Assembly (NCBI GenBank): GCA_045589215.1
Contig: JAZNOQ010000021.1
Coordinates: 1-35,280 of the forward strand
From: JAZNOQ01 sp045589215
GTDB taxonomy: Bacteria > Bacillota > Clostridia > Oscillospirales > CAG-272
Direction: 5' to 3'
Length of the DNA stretch: 35,280 bases
A program made the position numbers and the translations under genes. Positions within the stretch are counted from its first letter, which is position 1; each line of letters opens with the position of its first letter. This document shows positions 1 through 6,017 of the stretch, in pieces. Below the pieces are notes generated by a model. That model was not told the DNA's origin and did not search any database. It was given only the letters and a program-made list of their open reading frames with translations.

Positions 1-258
1 GTAAAGGCGTTCCTAGGAGGCATCCGTCCGTGCATCATTGGCTTGATACTCGCAACGGCAATCACGATGCTCATGAGTACGGCAATCGGATTCAGTGGTA
101 TAGGAGATACGCTTGCTATCGACCTCAATGGCATTATTATATTTGCCTTATTGATAGTAATCAGCATCGTAGCAAGGCTTATGCTGAAGAAAAAGCCGTC
201 TCCGATACTGATGATAGTCATATCGGCAGGTCTTGGTATGCTGATGTATTCATTATAA
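1..258 (+). CDS. chrA: Chromate transporter ChrA family, C-terminal fragment
   Basis: The reading frame is open from base 1 and ends at the TAA at 256-258, so only the last 85 residues are present and the start lies outside the window. The fragment opens with FLGGIRPCIIGLILATAI, a phrase typical of the last part of ChrA-type chromate ion transporters, followed by two further hydrophobic stretches (around IIIFALLIVISIVARLML and ILMIVISAGLGMLMY). These proteins are integral membrane carriers; Clostridia often have them as split half-size pairs, and substrate assignment to chromate is by family only. An internal TTG at 43 is an apparent start but is mid-domain. A hairpin at 308-333 follows about 50 bases downstream. 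Confidence 0.75.
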   Translation, partial: VKAFLGGIRPCIIGLILATAITMLMSTAIGFSGIGDTLAIDLNGIIIFALLIVISIVARLMLKKKPSPILMIVISAGLGMLMYSL

Positions 259-307
259 AGATTTTGATAAACAAATTCCAATTTGTCGAGATGATGATAA
301 AAAGCGA

Positions 308-333
308 GGGCTGACGAAATCAATCGTCAGCCC
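308..333 (+). terminator. Hairpin after chrA
   Basis: A perfect 10-base stem (GGGCTGACGA / TCGTCAGCCC) with a six-base loop lies 49 bases after the chrA stop. The T-tract after it is poor (TAAATATTTG), so it may be a weak or bidirectional terminator. Confidence 0.5.
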
Positions 334-360
334 TAAATATTTGCGGTGCAGTAGGCAAAG

Positions 361-392
361 AAAAAAGGCTCTGAAAATTGCTTTTCAGAGCC
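361..392 (-). terminator. Terminator of the tRNA-Pro transcript
   Basis: On the reverse strand an 11-base perfect stem (GGCTCTGAAAA / TTTTCAGAGCC, loop of four) is followed by six T. It starts six bases after the CCA end of the tRNA, the usual place for a tRNA terminator. Confidence 0.85.
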
Positions 393-397
393 AAATT

Positions 398-473
398 TGG
401 TCGGAGTGACAGGATTCGAACCTGCGGCATCGACGTCCCAAACGTCGCGCGCTACCAACTGCGCCACAACCCG
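398..473 (-). tRNA. tRNA-Pro (anticodon TGG)
   Basis: On the reverse strand a 76-base cloverleaf with encoded CCA is visible. The anticodon loop is TTTGGGA, giving TGG (proline), with a CGACG/CGTCG anticodon stem, a GCGC/GCGC D stem and a TTCGAAT T loop. The acceptor stem is CGGGTTG against CACTCCG: position 4:69 is a G-T wobble and position 5:68 is a T-C mismatch, which is odd. The half copy at 641-678 has G at position 5 and would pair perfectly with this 3' strand, so the present gene looks like a mosaic made by integration. Transcription probably starts from the consensus promoter at 747-775 and crosses the half copy. Confidence 0.93.
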
Positions 474-640
474 AAAGATTGAAAATATTGAGTTTTTGAG
501 GTTTTTCCGTAAGTGGTCAAATCTGTGGTCAAACCACTTTTATAGAGGATTTTTCGAGAGAGTAGAGTGCCGAAAAAGTCAATGTTTACAAGGACTTTCG
601 GCGTTTTTTACTTCGGGATACCTTGGGGGCGGTGTCCTGC
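474..640. other. Inserted segment between tRNA-Pro and its half copy
   Basis: This 167-base AT-rich stretch separates the tRNA from the duplicated 5' half. It contains a direct repeat of TGGTCAAA (also forming the small palindrome GTGGTCAAACCAC) and a forward-strand terminator-like hairpin at 569-609. No intact reading frame is convincing. I infer it is what is left of, or the end of, an integrated element; it has no recognisable integrase. Confidence 0.5.
569..609 (+). terminator. Terminator-like hairpin inside the inserted segment
   Basis: GCCGAAAAAGTC and GACTTTCGGC can pair across a 12-base loop with small irregularities, followed by GTTTTTT on the forward strand. No forward gene ends just upstream, which fits a relic of a lost gene. 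Confidence 0.5.
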
Positions 641-678
641 TCCCAAACGTCGCGCGCTACCAGCTGCGCCACACCCCG
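641..678 (-). pseudogene. tRNA-Pro 5'-half remnant (positions 1-38)
   Basis: The reverse strand carries 38 bases matching positions 1-38 of the tRNA-Pro at 398-473, with 36 of 38 identical and 22 contiguous identical bases (641-662 against 436-457). Similarity stops abruptly in the anticodon loop right after TTTGGGA. Its acceptor strand, CGGGGTG, fits the 3' strand of the complete gene better than that gene's own 5' strand does. I read it as the original chromosomal 5' half, displaced by integration at the anticodon loop; an independent partial duplication is the alternative. Confidence 0.8.
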
Positions 679-746
679 AGATATGAAATTCGCGCTTGCG
701 TTTCCTTTGGACTGAAAGCATATTGCATTTCTTCGGTGCAATCAAT

Positions 747-775
747 ATTATAGCAGATACGGGCGCTGTTGTCAA
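747..775 (-). promoter_or_regulatory. Consensus sigma-A promoter for tRNA-Pro
   Basis: The reverse strand has TTGACA (775-770), a 17-base spacer and TATAAT (752-747), a perfect consensus. It is upstream of the tRNA half copy and is the only strong promoter seen for the complete tRNA-Pro. Confidence 0.88.
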
Positions 776-1103
776 GAGAAAAAGGTGGAAAAACGGGGAA
801 AGTAAGCAAATACAAAGGCGCGGCGGCAAGCGTTGCTTACCGCCGATCGGTGTTTTCTTTTGCCGATTCCTTCCACAGAAGTGAGAGGAAGCAGAGACCG
901 TCGAAAAACAGGAGAATGTTCTCGCGGATCTCTGAAAAGATGCCGTGCTTTTTCGATGGGCTTATTCTCTCGTTTGATCCCTTATTTTCGCGCGATGGCT
1001 GCATAGCTGTGTACCTTCCGCCTTCCTTTTTAAATATTCGATCTCTTGATGCTACGCTTTGAGTATATGCTATGCAGCGGGAGGATATTCCTTATGTGGC
1101 AAG
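776..1103. other. Intergenic stretch without a supported gene
   Basis: No open reading frame here has a ribosome binding site plus family resemblance. A 10-base stem with one mismatch (822-831 / 835-844), followed on the forward strand by a T-rich stretch at 853-860, is the only structure noticed; it could be a weak terminator with no gene attached. Confidence 0.5.
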
Positions 1104-1136
1104 AAAATCACCCGTCCCAAACAATGAGGCGGGTGA
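1104..1136 (-). terminator. Terminator of the 1154-2257 gene
   Basis: On the reverse strand TCACCCG pairs with CGGGTGA around a loop, followed by TTTTCTTG. It lies 17 bases after the stop codon of the upstream reverse-strand gene. Confidence 0.75.
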
Positions 1137-1153
1137 AATCGGTATTTTGGTTT

Positions 1154-2257
1154 TTATACGGGTTCAAAGCCCTCGGGGGCTTCGCCTGTGAAGCGATAGA
1201 GACGGATCTCGGATGCTTGGAGCTTTTTCTTTCCTGCGTTGATCGGAATCTTACGCGGGCTTGAGAAATAGAAGTAGCCGTTTCCGAGCGCGTGGATGCC
1301 CGTAGCGCCGTAAGGGAATCGGAAGCCGCACACGCCGCTTTCCTCGTCGCAAAGACCGATATTCTTCAGGTAGAGGATGCTTGCGGTCTCCTCGGGTACA
1401 ACACCGCGGAGAAGCTCCTCTTCGGGGGTACGTGCGCCATCGATCACGAACATCGGAAAATTGTGGTAGCAGGGCTTCTTGCCCTTATAAACGGTGACGA
1501 ACCAATCGCCCGTGTGTGCGTCGTATTCGAGATTCTGAATGCCCCAGCTCGTGTTACCTGTAAAGAGGTGATACTTCTTCTCGCAGTTGATGCCGCTATG
1601 GTGAGGATCGCCCTGAATGAGGGGCTTTGCGACGGCGTCGAATTTGCGCCAATCGTACTGACGTATGACCTGATAATCGTTGTCACTACGTTCTACGTCG
1701 CCATAAATGCCGCACGCGACCGCGAGGACCGATCTACCGTCCTTGCCCATGCCGAATTCGGGGCCGAACGCGGTGCCGTCAATGCCCGAGCAGGCATAGT
1801 GATGCGGTTTACCGTCTTCGCCCGTGCCCTCATAATCTGCAACGACCTCGGGGAGGTAAACTGCCTTCATAATATCGTCCTTCTCGGCATCCATATCGAG
1901 ACGGTCGATCTTATCGACGTCAAAGATCGCGATGTAGAAGGCATTCTCCTCGGCGAGCGTGACACCGAGCCGATTGGCGATCCCCTTGCCGATGGTATCA
2001 TGCTTATATTCGATCGAGCCGTACACCTTGCCGTCCTCGTCGTTAAAATCGATGCATCCAAGGTGACCGATCAGACCGTCGACGTAGCCGACGACCTTTC
2101 CCGTGGCGACCTCTGCCTTTACGAGGACTGTGGTGAACGAATAGTAGATGTATTTTTTCTCGGTGTCGAGCGCGATGCCCTGGATATGGCCGGCATCCCA
2201 CATCCCTGTATCGATCGAATGCGGAAGCTCCTCGAAATTGAAGTTACAAATATCCAT
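1154..2257 (-). CDS. Hypothetical protein, probable beta-propeller-like fold
   Basis: This is a 367-residue protein with no signal peptide and no membrane segment, so probably cytoplasmic. I do not recognise a named family. The sequence alternates short aromatic/hydrophobic strands with Asp/Gly turns (for example HIQGIALDTEKKYIYYSF, HLGCIDFNDEDGKVYGSIEY, VLAVACGIYGDVERSDNDY, HALGNGYFYFSS), the texture of a beta-propeller or similar repeat-strand protein; that fold is inference. The start is backed by AAAGGA about ten bases upstream. It is a single-gene unit with its own promoter (2304-2332) and terminator (1104-1136), so neighbours give no clue to its role. Confidence 0.75.
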   Translation of the reverse strand: MDICNFNFEELPHSIDTGMWDAGHIQGIALDTEKKYIYYSFTTVLVKAEVATGKVVGYVDGLIGHLGCIDFNDEDGKVYGSIEYKHDTIGKGIANRLGVTLAEENAFYIAIFDVDKIDRLDMDAEKDDIMKAVYLPEVVADYEGTGEDGKPHHYACSGIDGTAFGPEFGMGKDGRSVLAVACGIYGDVERSDNDYQVIRQYDWRKFDAVAKPLIQGDPHHSGINCEKKYHLFTGNTSWGIQNLEYDAHTGDWFVTVYKGKKPCYHNFPMFVIDGARTPEEELLRGVVPEETASILYLKNIGLCDEESGVCGFRFPYGATGIHALGNGYFYFSSPRKIPINAGKKKLQASEIRLYRFTGEAPEGFEPV

Positions 2258-2303
2258 AAGTGTTCCTTTCGGCTTTCAGAGTTCTTATTTGGTTTCTTTG
2301 AAC

Positions 2304-2332
2304 AGTATAGCACAATTCTTTCTGAAAATCAA
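2304..2332 (-). promoter_or_regulatory. Promoter of the 1154-2257 gene
   Basis: The reverse strand reads TTGATT, a 17-base spacer and TATACT, about 47 bases before the start codon. Confidence 0.75.
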
Positions 2333-2417
2333 GTGATTTCCGAAATTGAAACATATAAAGAAGAAAAATATGTCTGTTTGGTTGATAAAATAAACAAAAC
2401 CGACAAAAATCGACTGC

Positions 2418-2446
2418 TTGACAACCGAGTTGCTTTGCGATATAAT
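2418..2446 (+). promoter_or_regulatory. Promoter of the shikimate-kinase-like gene
   Basis: TTGACA, a 17-base spacer and TATAAT are a perfect consensus. A small hairpin (GCGCC / GGCGC, about 2466-2480) lies in the leader before the ribosome binding site AGGGGG. Confidence 0.88.
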
Positions 2447-2500
2447 ATAGGACGATAAATGAAACGCGCCGAAGAGGCGCTTTAGAAAAGGGGGATCTCT

Positions 2501-3013
2501 GTGTCCGTTATACTGATTGGAATGCCCTCGTGCGGAAAAAGCACGCTTGGGGTCTTACTTGCGAAGAAGCTTGGGTTTCGGTTTATTGATTCCGATCTGC
2601 TCATTCAGGAGAGAGAAGGGAAGCTGCTGCACGATATTATTGCAGAGCGTGGGATCGACGGCTTTCTCGAGGTCGAGAACGAGGTGAACTGTGGGATCAA
2701 TGACTATGCGGCTGTGATCTCGACGGGTGGAAGTGCGGTTTACGGCGCGGAGGCAATGGAGCATTTTGGGGATCTTGGTGAGATCGTATATTTGAAGATC
2801 TCCTATGAGACGATGCAAGCGCGGCTCGGGGATTATGTCCATCGTGGCGTGGTGCTTCCCGAAGGATATACGCTACTTGATATGTACCGTGAAAGATCGG
2901 CGCTTTACGAAAAATATGCGGATATCACGGTGGAGGTTGGTAGTGGTGACGTTGCGCAGGCGATCGATCTGCTATACAGCGTATTGAATAATTTTCAAAA
3001 TCGCAAGCACTGA
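2501..3013 (+). CDS. Shikimate-kinase-like P-loop kinase (divergent)
   Basis: The protein has 170 residues, the usual size of shikimate kinase (AroK), and starts at GTG 2501 with AAAGGGGG just upstream. Walker A is GMPSCGKST (residues 7-15) and the DSD near residues 30-32 fits the shikimate-kinase nucleotide/substrate region. Two hallmarks are altered: the FRxxE motif that carries the shikimate-binding arginine reads FLEVE (55-59), and the GGG motif reads GGS (76-78). AroK phosphorylates shikimate in chorismate synthesis; with these changes the protein may be a weak AroK or a relative with another small-molecule substrate. No other aromatic-pathway gene is nearby. It is monocistronic, ending at the 3072-3108 terminator. 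Confidence 0.75.
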   Translation: MSVILIGMPSCGKSTLGVLLAKKLGFRFIDSDLLIQEREGKLLHDIIAERGIDGFLEVENEVNCGINDYAAVISTGGSAVYGAEAMEHFGDLGEIVYLKISYETMQARLGDYVHRGVVLPEGYTLLDMYRERSALYEKYADITVEVGSGDVAQAIDLLYSVLNNFQNRKH

Positions 3014-3071
3014 GTATCTCACGATAAAAAAATTTGAAACTGTTTACTCACCGTTAAGGCGTGAGTGCAAT

Positions 3072-3108
3072 AAAAGCCGATATGGTTCTGTTTCCGTATC
3101 GGCTTTTT
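3072..3108. terminator. Bidirectional terminator
   Basis: AAAAGCCGATA pairs with TATCGGCTTTT around a 14-base loop. It serves the forward kinase gene and, read in reverse with its TTTTATT tail, the XRE gene. A near copy lies at 4247-4278. Confidence 0.85.
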
Positions 3109-3137
3109 GTTTTGGCACCACACTCTGTGCAGTTCTA

Positions 3138-3350
3138 CTATTTCTGTATTTTGGGTTCGTCGGTTATTTCAAGGATATAATCAACTGAAACGTTGTAAAA
3201 TTTTGAAAGCCTTATGAGAATGTCAGTAGGAATATCTCTCTGCCCCAACTCATAATTGCTGTAAACCTGCTGAGAGCAATTTAATTCTTTTGCTATTTCT
3301 CTTTGCGTTAGGTCGTTATCCTCGCGCAGATCACGAATTCTTCTGTACAT
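3138..3350 (-). CDS. Small XRE-family HTH repressor
   Basis: This 70-residue protein is almost only a Cro/CI-type helix-turn-helix domain: LTQREIAKELNCSQQVYSNY (about residues 14-33), then an LSKFYNVSVDYIL tail typical of single-domain XRE regulators. The start chosen is ATG at 3350 because AGGTGG lies five bases upstream; a TTG 18 bases earlier opens the frame but would place that site inside the gene. It probably represses its own promoter and the divergent promoter for the membrane-protein gene, since two similar 17-base palindromes (3392-3408 and 3417-3433) fill the space between them. The region is visibly more AT-rich than the rest of the window. Confidence 0.88.
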   Translation of the reverse strand: MYRRIRDLREDNDLTQREIAKELNCSQQVYSNYELGQRDIPTDILIRLSKFYNVSVDYILEITDEPKIQK

Positions 3351-3382
3351 AAGCCACCTGTATAACAATTTTTAATAAAATT

Positions 3383-3388
3383 ATTATA
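3383..3388 (-). promoter_or_regulatory. -10 box of the XRE gene
   Basis: The reverse strand has TATAAT about 33 bases before the start codon. The -35 region at 17-18 bases is poor and lies in operator O1, which fits an autorepressed promoter. Confidence 0.6.
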
Positions 3389-3391
3389 CTA

Positions 3392-3408
3392 AACTGCATT
3401 TTGCGGTA
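3392..3408. promoter_or_regulatory. Operator O1, imperfect 17-base palindrome
   Basis: AACTGCATTTTGCGGTA differs from the perfect palindrome at 3417-3433 at two positions when read in reverse. Its centre is 25 bases from that of O2, and it lies between the two divergent promoters. Confidence 0.65.
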
Positions 3409-3437
3409 TTGACATTTACTGCAAAATGCAGTATAAT
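3409..3437 (+). promoter_or_regulatory. Promoter of the membrane-protein gene
   Basis: TTGACA, a 17-base spacer and TATAAT are a perfect consensus; the spacer is almost entirely the operator O2, so repressor binding would block polymerase. Confidence 0.88.
3417..3433. promoter_or_regulatory. Operator O2, perfect 17-base palindrome
   Basis: TACTGCAAAATGCAGTA is a perfect inverted repeat (TACTGCA / TGCAGTA with AAA between). It occupies the spacer and the first two bases of the -10 box of the forward promoter. The adjacent XRE protein is the obvious ligand, by inference. Confidence 0.75.
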
Positions 3438-3493
3438 ATATTTGCCCCATACTTTTATTGAAAAATCAGTATAAATTTATCAAAGGAGAAGAC

Positions 3494-4006
3494 ATGAACG
3501 AGGGAAAAGAAAATGAAATGCTTGCGCAGGAAAATACAGAAAAAGCGGAAGACAGTCGCAAGAAAGCGTTAGAGGATGCTTGCAGAAAAATCATGAAGAT
3601 AGTAATACCATGTTTATGTATAATGATGGTTGTGTTGTTTGTTTTTCAAGCTATTTTTCATGGTTCGAAGGAAGCACGTGATGTAAAGAAGGCGTTAAAA
3701 TCAGAAGGATGCGATGTGAAAATACTTACAAGCTCGGATGATATATCCGAGGTGCTCGAGGAGATTGACCTTGAGATAAAAAATGTAGATGAATTAGTGG
3801 TTGCGGTTGATAAAGAAGATGTTGAGATTTTCGCATTCGTATTTTTCTGTGAAAGCAGGCTCGATGCAGAGGATGTGGAGGAAGAGATTGAATGGCTTAT
3901 GTATGGCGATCCGAGCGCGGGAAGCTATAGGGTTGAAAGAAATGCAAAGGCGGTTTGCTTTGGATATGTGGATCTGGTCGAAGCAGCCATAGAGATCCTT
4001 GATTAA
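3494..4006 (+). CDS. Hypothetical single-pass membrane protein, acidic
   Basis: The start at 3494 is chosen because AAAGGAG lies five bases upstream; the frame is open further back but without a binding site. The 170-residue product has a charged N-terminus (about residues 1-33), one transmembrane helix (about 34-55, IVIPCLCIMMVVLFVFQAIF) and a roughly 110-residue domain rich in Glu and Asp, with strand-like segments such as VDELVVAVDKEDVEIFAFVFF. No signal cleavage site is evident. I do not recognise the family. It is controlled divergently from the small XRE repressor and followed 17 bases later by a 57-residue two-helix protein. Confidence 0.8.
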   Translation: MNEGKENEMLAQENTEKAEDSRKKALEDACRKIMKIVIPCLCIMMVVLFVFQAIFHGSKEARDVKKALKSEGCDVKILTSSDDISEVLEEIDLEIKNVDELVVAVDKEDVEIFAFVFFCESRLDAEDVEEEIEWLMYGDPSAGSYRVERNAKAVCFGYVDLVEAAIEILD

Positions 4007-4023
4007 AGAACATTTATTCTTAT

Positions 4024-4197
4024 ATGAAAACAATAATCTTCACGATACTATTAGTATCCAACATATGTAACTTAATATGTGTAATTTCTGAATTCCGACA
4101 ATCTGGAGAAAAGGAGATTCCACGAAAGTTAAAAAGAAAGATGTGGTGGCTGATCTGGTCGATCGTTGTGTTTGTTGTTGCCATTTTGGGGGACTGA
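4024..4197 (+). CDS. Small two-helix membrane protein, 57 residues
   Basis: An ATG at 4024 opens a 57-codon frame ending TGA at 4195-4197, starting 17 bases after the previous gene's stop. The product has a hydrophobic N-terminal helix (KTIIFTILLVSNICNLICVI), a basic/polar link (SEFRQSGEKEIPRKLKRK) and a second helix (WWLIWSIVVFVVAIL). This hairpin topology with a positively charged loop is typical of real small membrane proteins. No good Shine-Dalgarno sequence is visible, so expression may rely on coupling to the upstream gene. It ends shortly before the terminator at 4247-4278. Function unknown. Confidence 0.5.
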   Translation: MKTIIFTILLVSNICNLICVISEFRQSGEKEIPRKLKRKMWWLIWSIVVFVVAILGD

Positions 4198-4246
4198 CCT
4201 TTGAAACACGGAAAATAGCACTGAATGTTTTTGATGCAGAGAATAC

Positions 4247-4278
4247 AAAAAAGCCGATATGGTTTGTATCGGCTTTTT
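4247..4278. terminator. Bidirectional terminator, near copy of the one at 3072
   Basis: AAAAAAGCCGATA pairs with TATCGGCTTTTT around a short loop. It ends the forward module and could also end the reverse decarboxylase gene (stop at 4333). Both arms match the terminator at 3072-3108. Confidence 0.85.
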
Positions 4279-4332
4279 CTGCGTCATTGATAGTGGTGAG
4301 AAATATAGATTTGTAAGCGGAGAATAGGCATA

Positions 4333-5721
4333 CTATTTCCCAATCTTCACCGAAAGCCCCGATGCTTTGAGGCACTCGATGAGCGATATTGTTTCCTTTG
4401 AGACCTCTTCTCCGGGAACGACAAGGGGGACGCCGGGCGGATAGACCCATGCGTAGTCGCGGGCGATATCTCCTGCTGTCAGAGGGGCGGAGGGGAGGGC
4501 GACCGCATCTGCGATCGTCATTTTTACATGCGGAGGCTCGGTAGAGACCGATGCCTTTTTTTCTTTTACGGAAGAGCGTGTTTTTGGGATAGATGCATCG
4601 ATATGACGTAGTGCGTAAGACAGGAGCATAAGGCTCTCGTCTGTGTCGCAGATGCTCGTCATACAAAGTGCGTAATCGGTGTATGCCATCTCGCATTCGA
4701 TTGAAAATTCGTTCCGCAGGCGATCTGCAAGCCCTGTTCCTGTGAGTGATCCTGAAGGCGAGAAGATTAGTAGCTTTCCAAGGTCGAAATCATAGAAATC
4801 GGGATGTGTTTTTCGGTCTCCCGCGAGAAGGGAAAGGTTTTGGAGGTCAGAGCATTTTTCTTTGAAAACGTCGAGCCTGAATTTATAATCCGCAAACAGC
4901 TCTGCTTTGCGGGTTTCGAGGAGGGAAATGCATCGGTCGATTGAGGAGAGAAGCACGTAGGACGGACTGCTGGTTTCGAAGATCGTTAGCTCTCGAGCCA
5001 TACGGTCTGCGAGTGCCGCATCGTCCGAAAAAACGAGTGCGAGAGCGGACTGCGTGAGCGCGGGGAGTGTTTTATGGAGGCTTGTGACCGCGATGTCTGC
5101 GGCGGTCGGAAAGGCGGGGAAGCCCTCACAAAAGCCGAGATGCGCGCCGTGCGCACAGTCGACGAGAAGTCGCGCCCCATAGCTGTGAACGATCTCAGCG
5201 ATCGCATCGACGTTTGACACGACGCCCTCATAGGTCGGGGAAGTGATCACAACCGTCTTGATGCGCGGATTTTCCGCGAGTGCCTTTGCGACGTCCTCGG
5301 GGCGAATGCTGCTGTAAAGCCCTGTTTTTTTGTCGGTTGGGGGAAGGAGCGAGACGTGACGGAGACCTGTAAGCTCGATCGCGTTGTAGACCGATTTATG
5401 GCAGTTACGGGCGACAAGGATCTCCTCTCCCGGCTCTGCGAGGGCGCGAACGGCGGAGAGAATGCCGCATGTCGTTCCGTTTACAAGAGGGAAGGCGCGT
5501 TTTGCTCGGTAGAGCGCGGCGGCACGTTCTGAAAGGCGCGAAAGGAGTCCGCCCTCTTCGGGGGCGTGGAGGTTATCGAAGCCGCTGATCTCGGTGATGT
5601 CTATGTCGTAAGGGAGTTCGCTTCCGAGCAGATCGACGTTACGCTTGTGCCCCGGCATATGCATCGGAAGAGCATCCTTTCCATAGGCGCGGATCGTCTC
5701 ATATAGATCTTTATGCTTCAT
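4333..5721 (-). CDS. Orn/Lys/Arg decarboxylase-family PLP enzyme (SpeA/YaaO type)
   Basis: This 462-residue fold-type I PLP enzyme belongs to the Gram-positive arginine/lysine decarboxylase family, which removes CO2 from basic amino acids to make polyamine precursors. The family N-terminal motif HMPGHKR is at residues 21-27, the Asp that contacts PLP is in VDCAHGAH (188-195), and the Schiff-base lysine is K217 in SLHKTLPALTQ. The C-terminal region carries the usual YPPGVPLVVPGE loop. Length fits the family. Which amino acid is used cannot be told. AGGAG lies 11 bases before the ATG at 5721, and the gene has its own promoter at 5772-5800. The yaaO-tmk neighbourhood known from Bacillus is not conserved here; tmk is 6 kb away. 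Confidence 0.88.
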   Translation of the reverse strand: MKHKDLYETIRAYGKDALPMHMPGHKRNVDLLGSELPYDIDITEISGFDNLHAPEEGGLLSRLSERAAALYRAKRAFPLVNGTTCGILSAVRALAEPGEEILVARNCHKSVYNAIELTGLRHVSLLPPTDKKTGLYSSIRPEDVAKALAENPRIKTVVITSPTYEGVVSNVDAIAEIVHSYGARLLVDCAHGAHLGFCEGFPAFPTAADIAVTSLHKTLPALTQSALALVFSDDAALADRMARELTIFETSSPSYVLLSSIDRCISLLETRKAELFADYKFRLDVFKEKCSDLQNLSLLAGDRKTHPDFYDFDLGKLLIFSPSGSLTGTGLADRLRNEFSIECEMAYTDYALCMTSICDTDESLMLLSYALRHIDASIPKTRSSVKEKKASVSTEPPHVKMTIADAVALPSAPLTAGDIARDYAWVYPPGVPLVVPGEEVSKETISLIECLKASGLSVKIGK

Positions 5722-5771
5722 CTTTTTGCGCTCTCCTTTCTGCCTTTTTACGGTTACTTTTATATGCTATT

Positions 5772-5800
5772 ATTTTAGCACAATTCGGGGGCGCTGTCAA
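5772..5800 (-). promoter_or_regulatory. Promoter of the decarboxylase gene
   Basis: The reverse strand has TTGACA, a 17-base spacer and TAAAAT, about 51 bases before the start codon. Confidence 0.82.
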
Positions 5801-5898
5801 CAGCCGACGGCGCGTTTTGACACTTGAATTTTGGCGCCGAGGAGAAATAAAAATTTTTGAAAACGGTGAAAAAATTTACAACTTTGCCTGAAATCCTC

Positions 5899-5927
5899 TT
5901 GCAAAATAAAAATGCTTATGTTATAAT
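5899..5927 (+). promoter_or_regulatory. Promoter of dut
   Basis: TTGCAA, a 17-base spacer and TATAAT lie about 90 bases before dut. The rest of the 296-base gap between the divergent genes (5722-6017) holds nothing else I can name. Confidence 0.8.
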
Positions 5928-6017
5928 AAATTAGATATGATGCCAAACTCTGCCGTGTTATGGGCAAAATGCGACGTTTGGTGACAAAAAACACGAATTT
6001 GTAAAGGGATTTGCCGC

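Noticed and set aside
474..640. Integrase gene end inside the inserted segment
   Set aside because: The TGGTCAAA repeats and hairpin recall sequence near integrase ends, but no frame shows tyrosine-recombinase motifs, so no gene is called.
397..753. Forward reading frame of 118 codons beginning VGVTGFEPAAS
   Set aside because: It is the antisense translation of the tRNA-Pro gene and its half copy, a well-known type of spurious protein; no ribosome site supports it.
1094..1264. Short forward frame after GGAGGATATTCCTT at 1094
   Set aside because: The ATG follows a site-like sequence but the frame runs through the reverse gene's terminator and coding end, with no family resemblance.
1292..2458. 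Long forward frame of 388 codons
   Set aside because: Shadow of the reverse-strand propeller-like gene, which has promoter, ribosome site and terminator; the forward frame has none and crosses that promoter.
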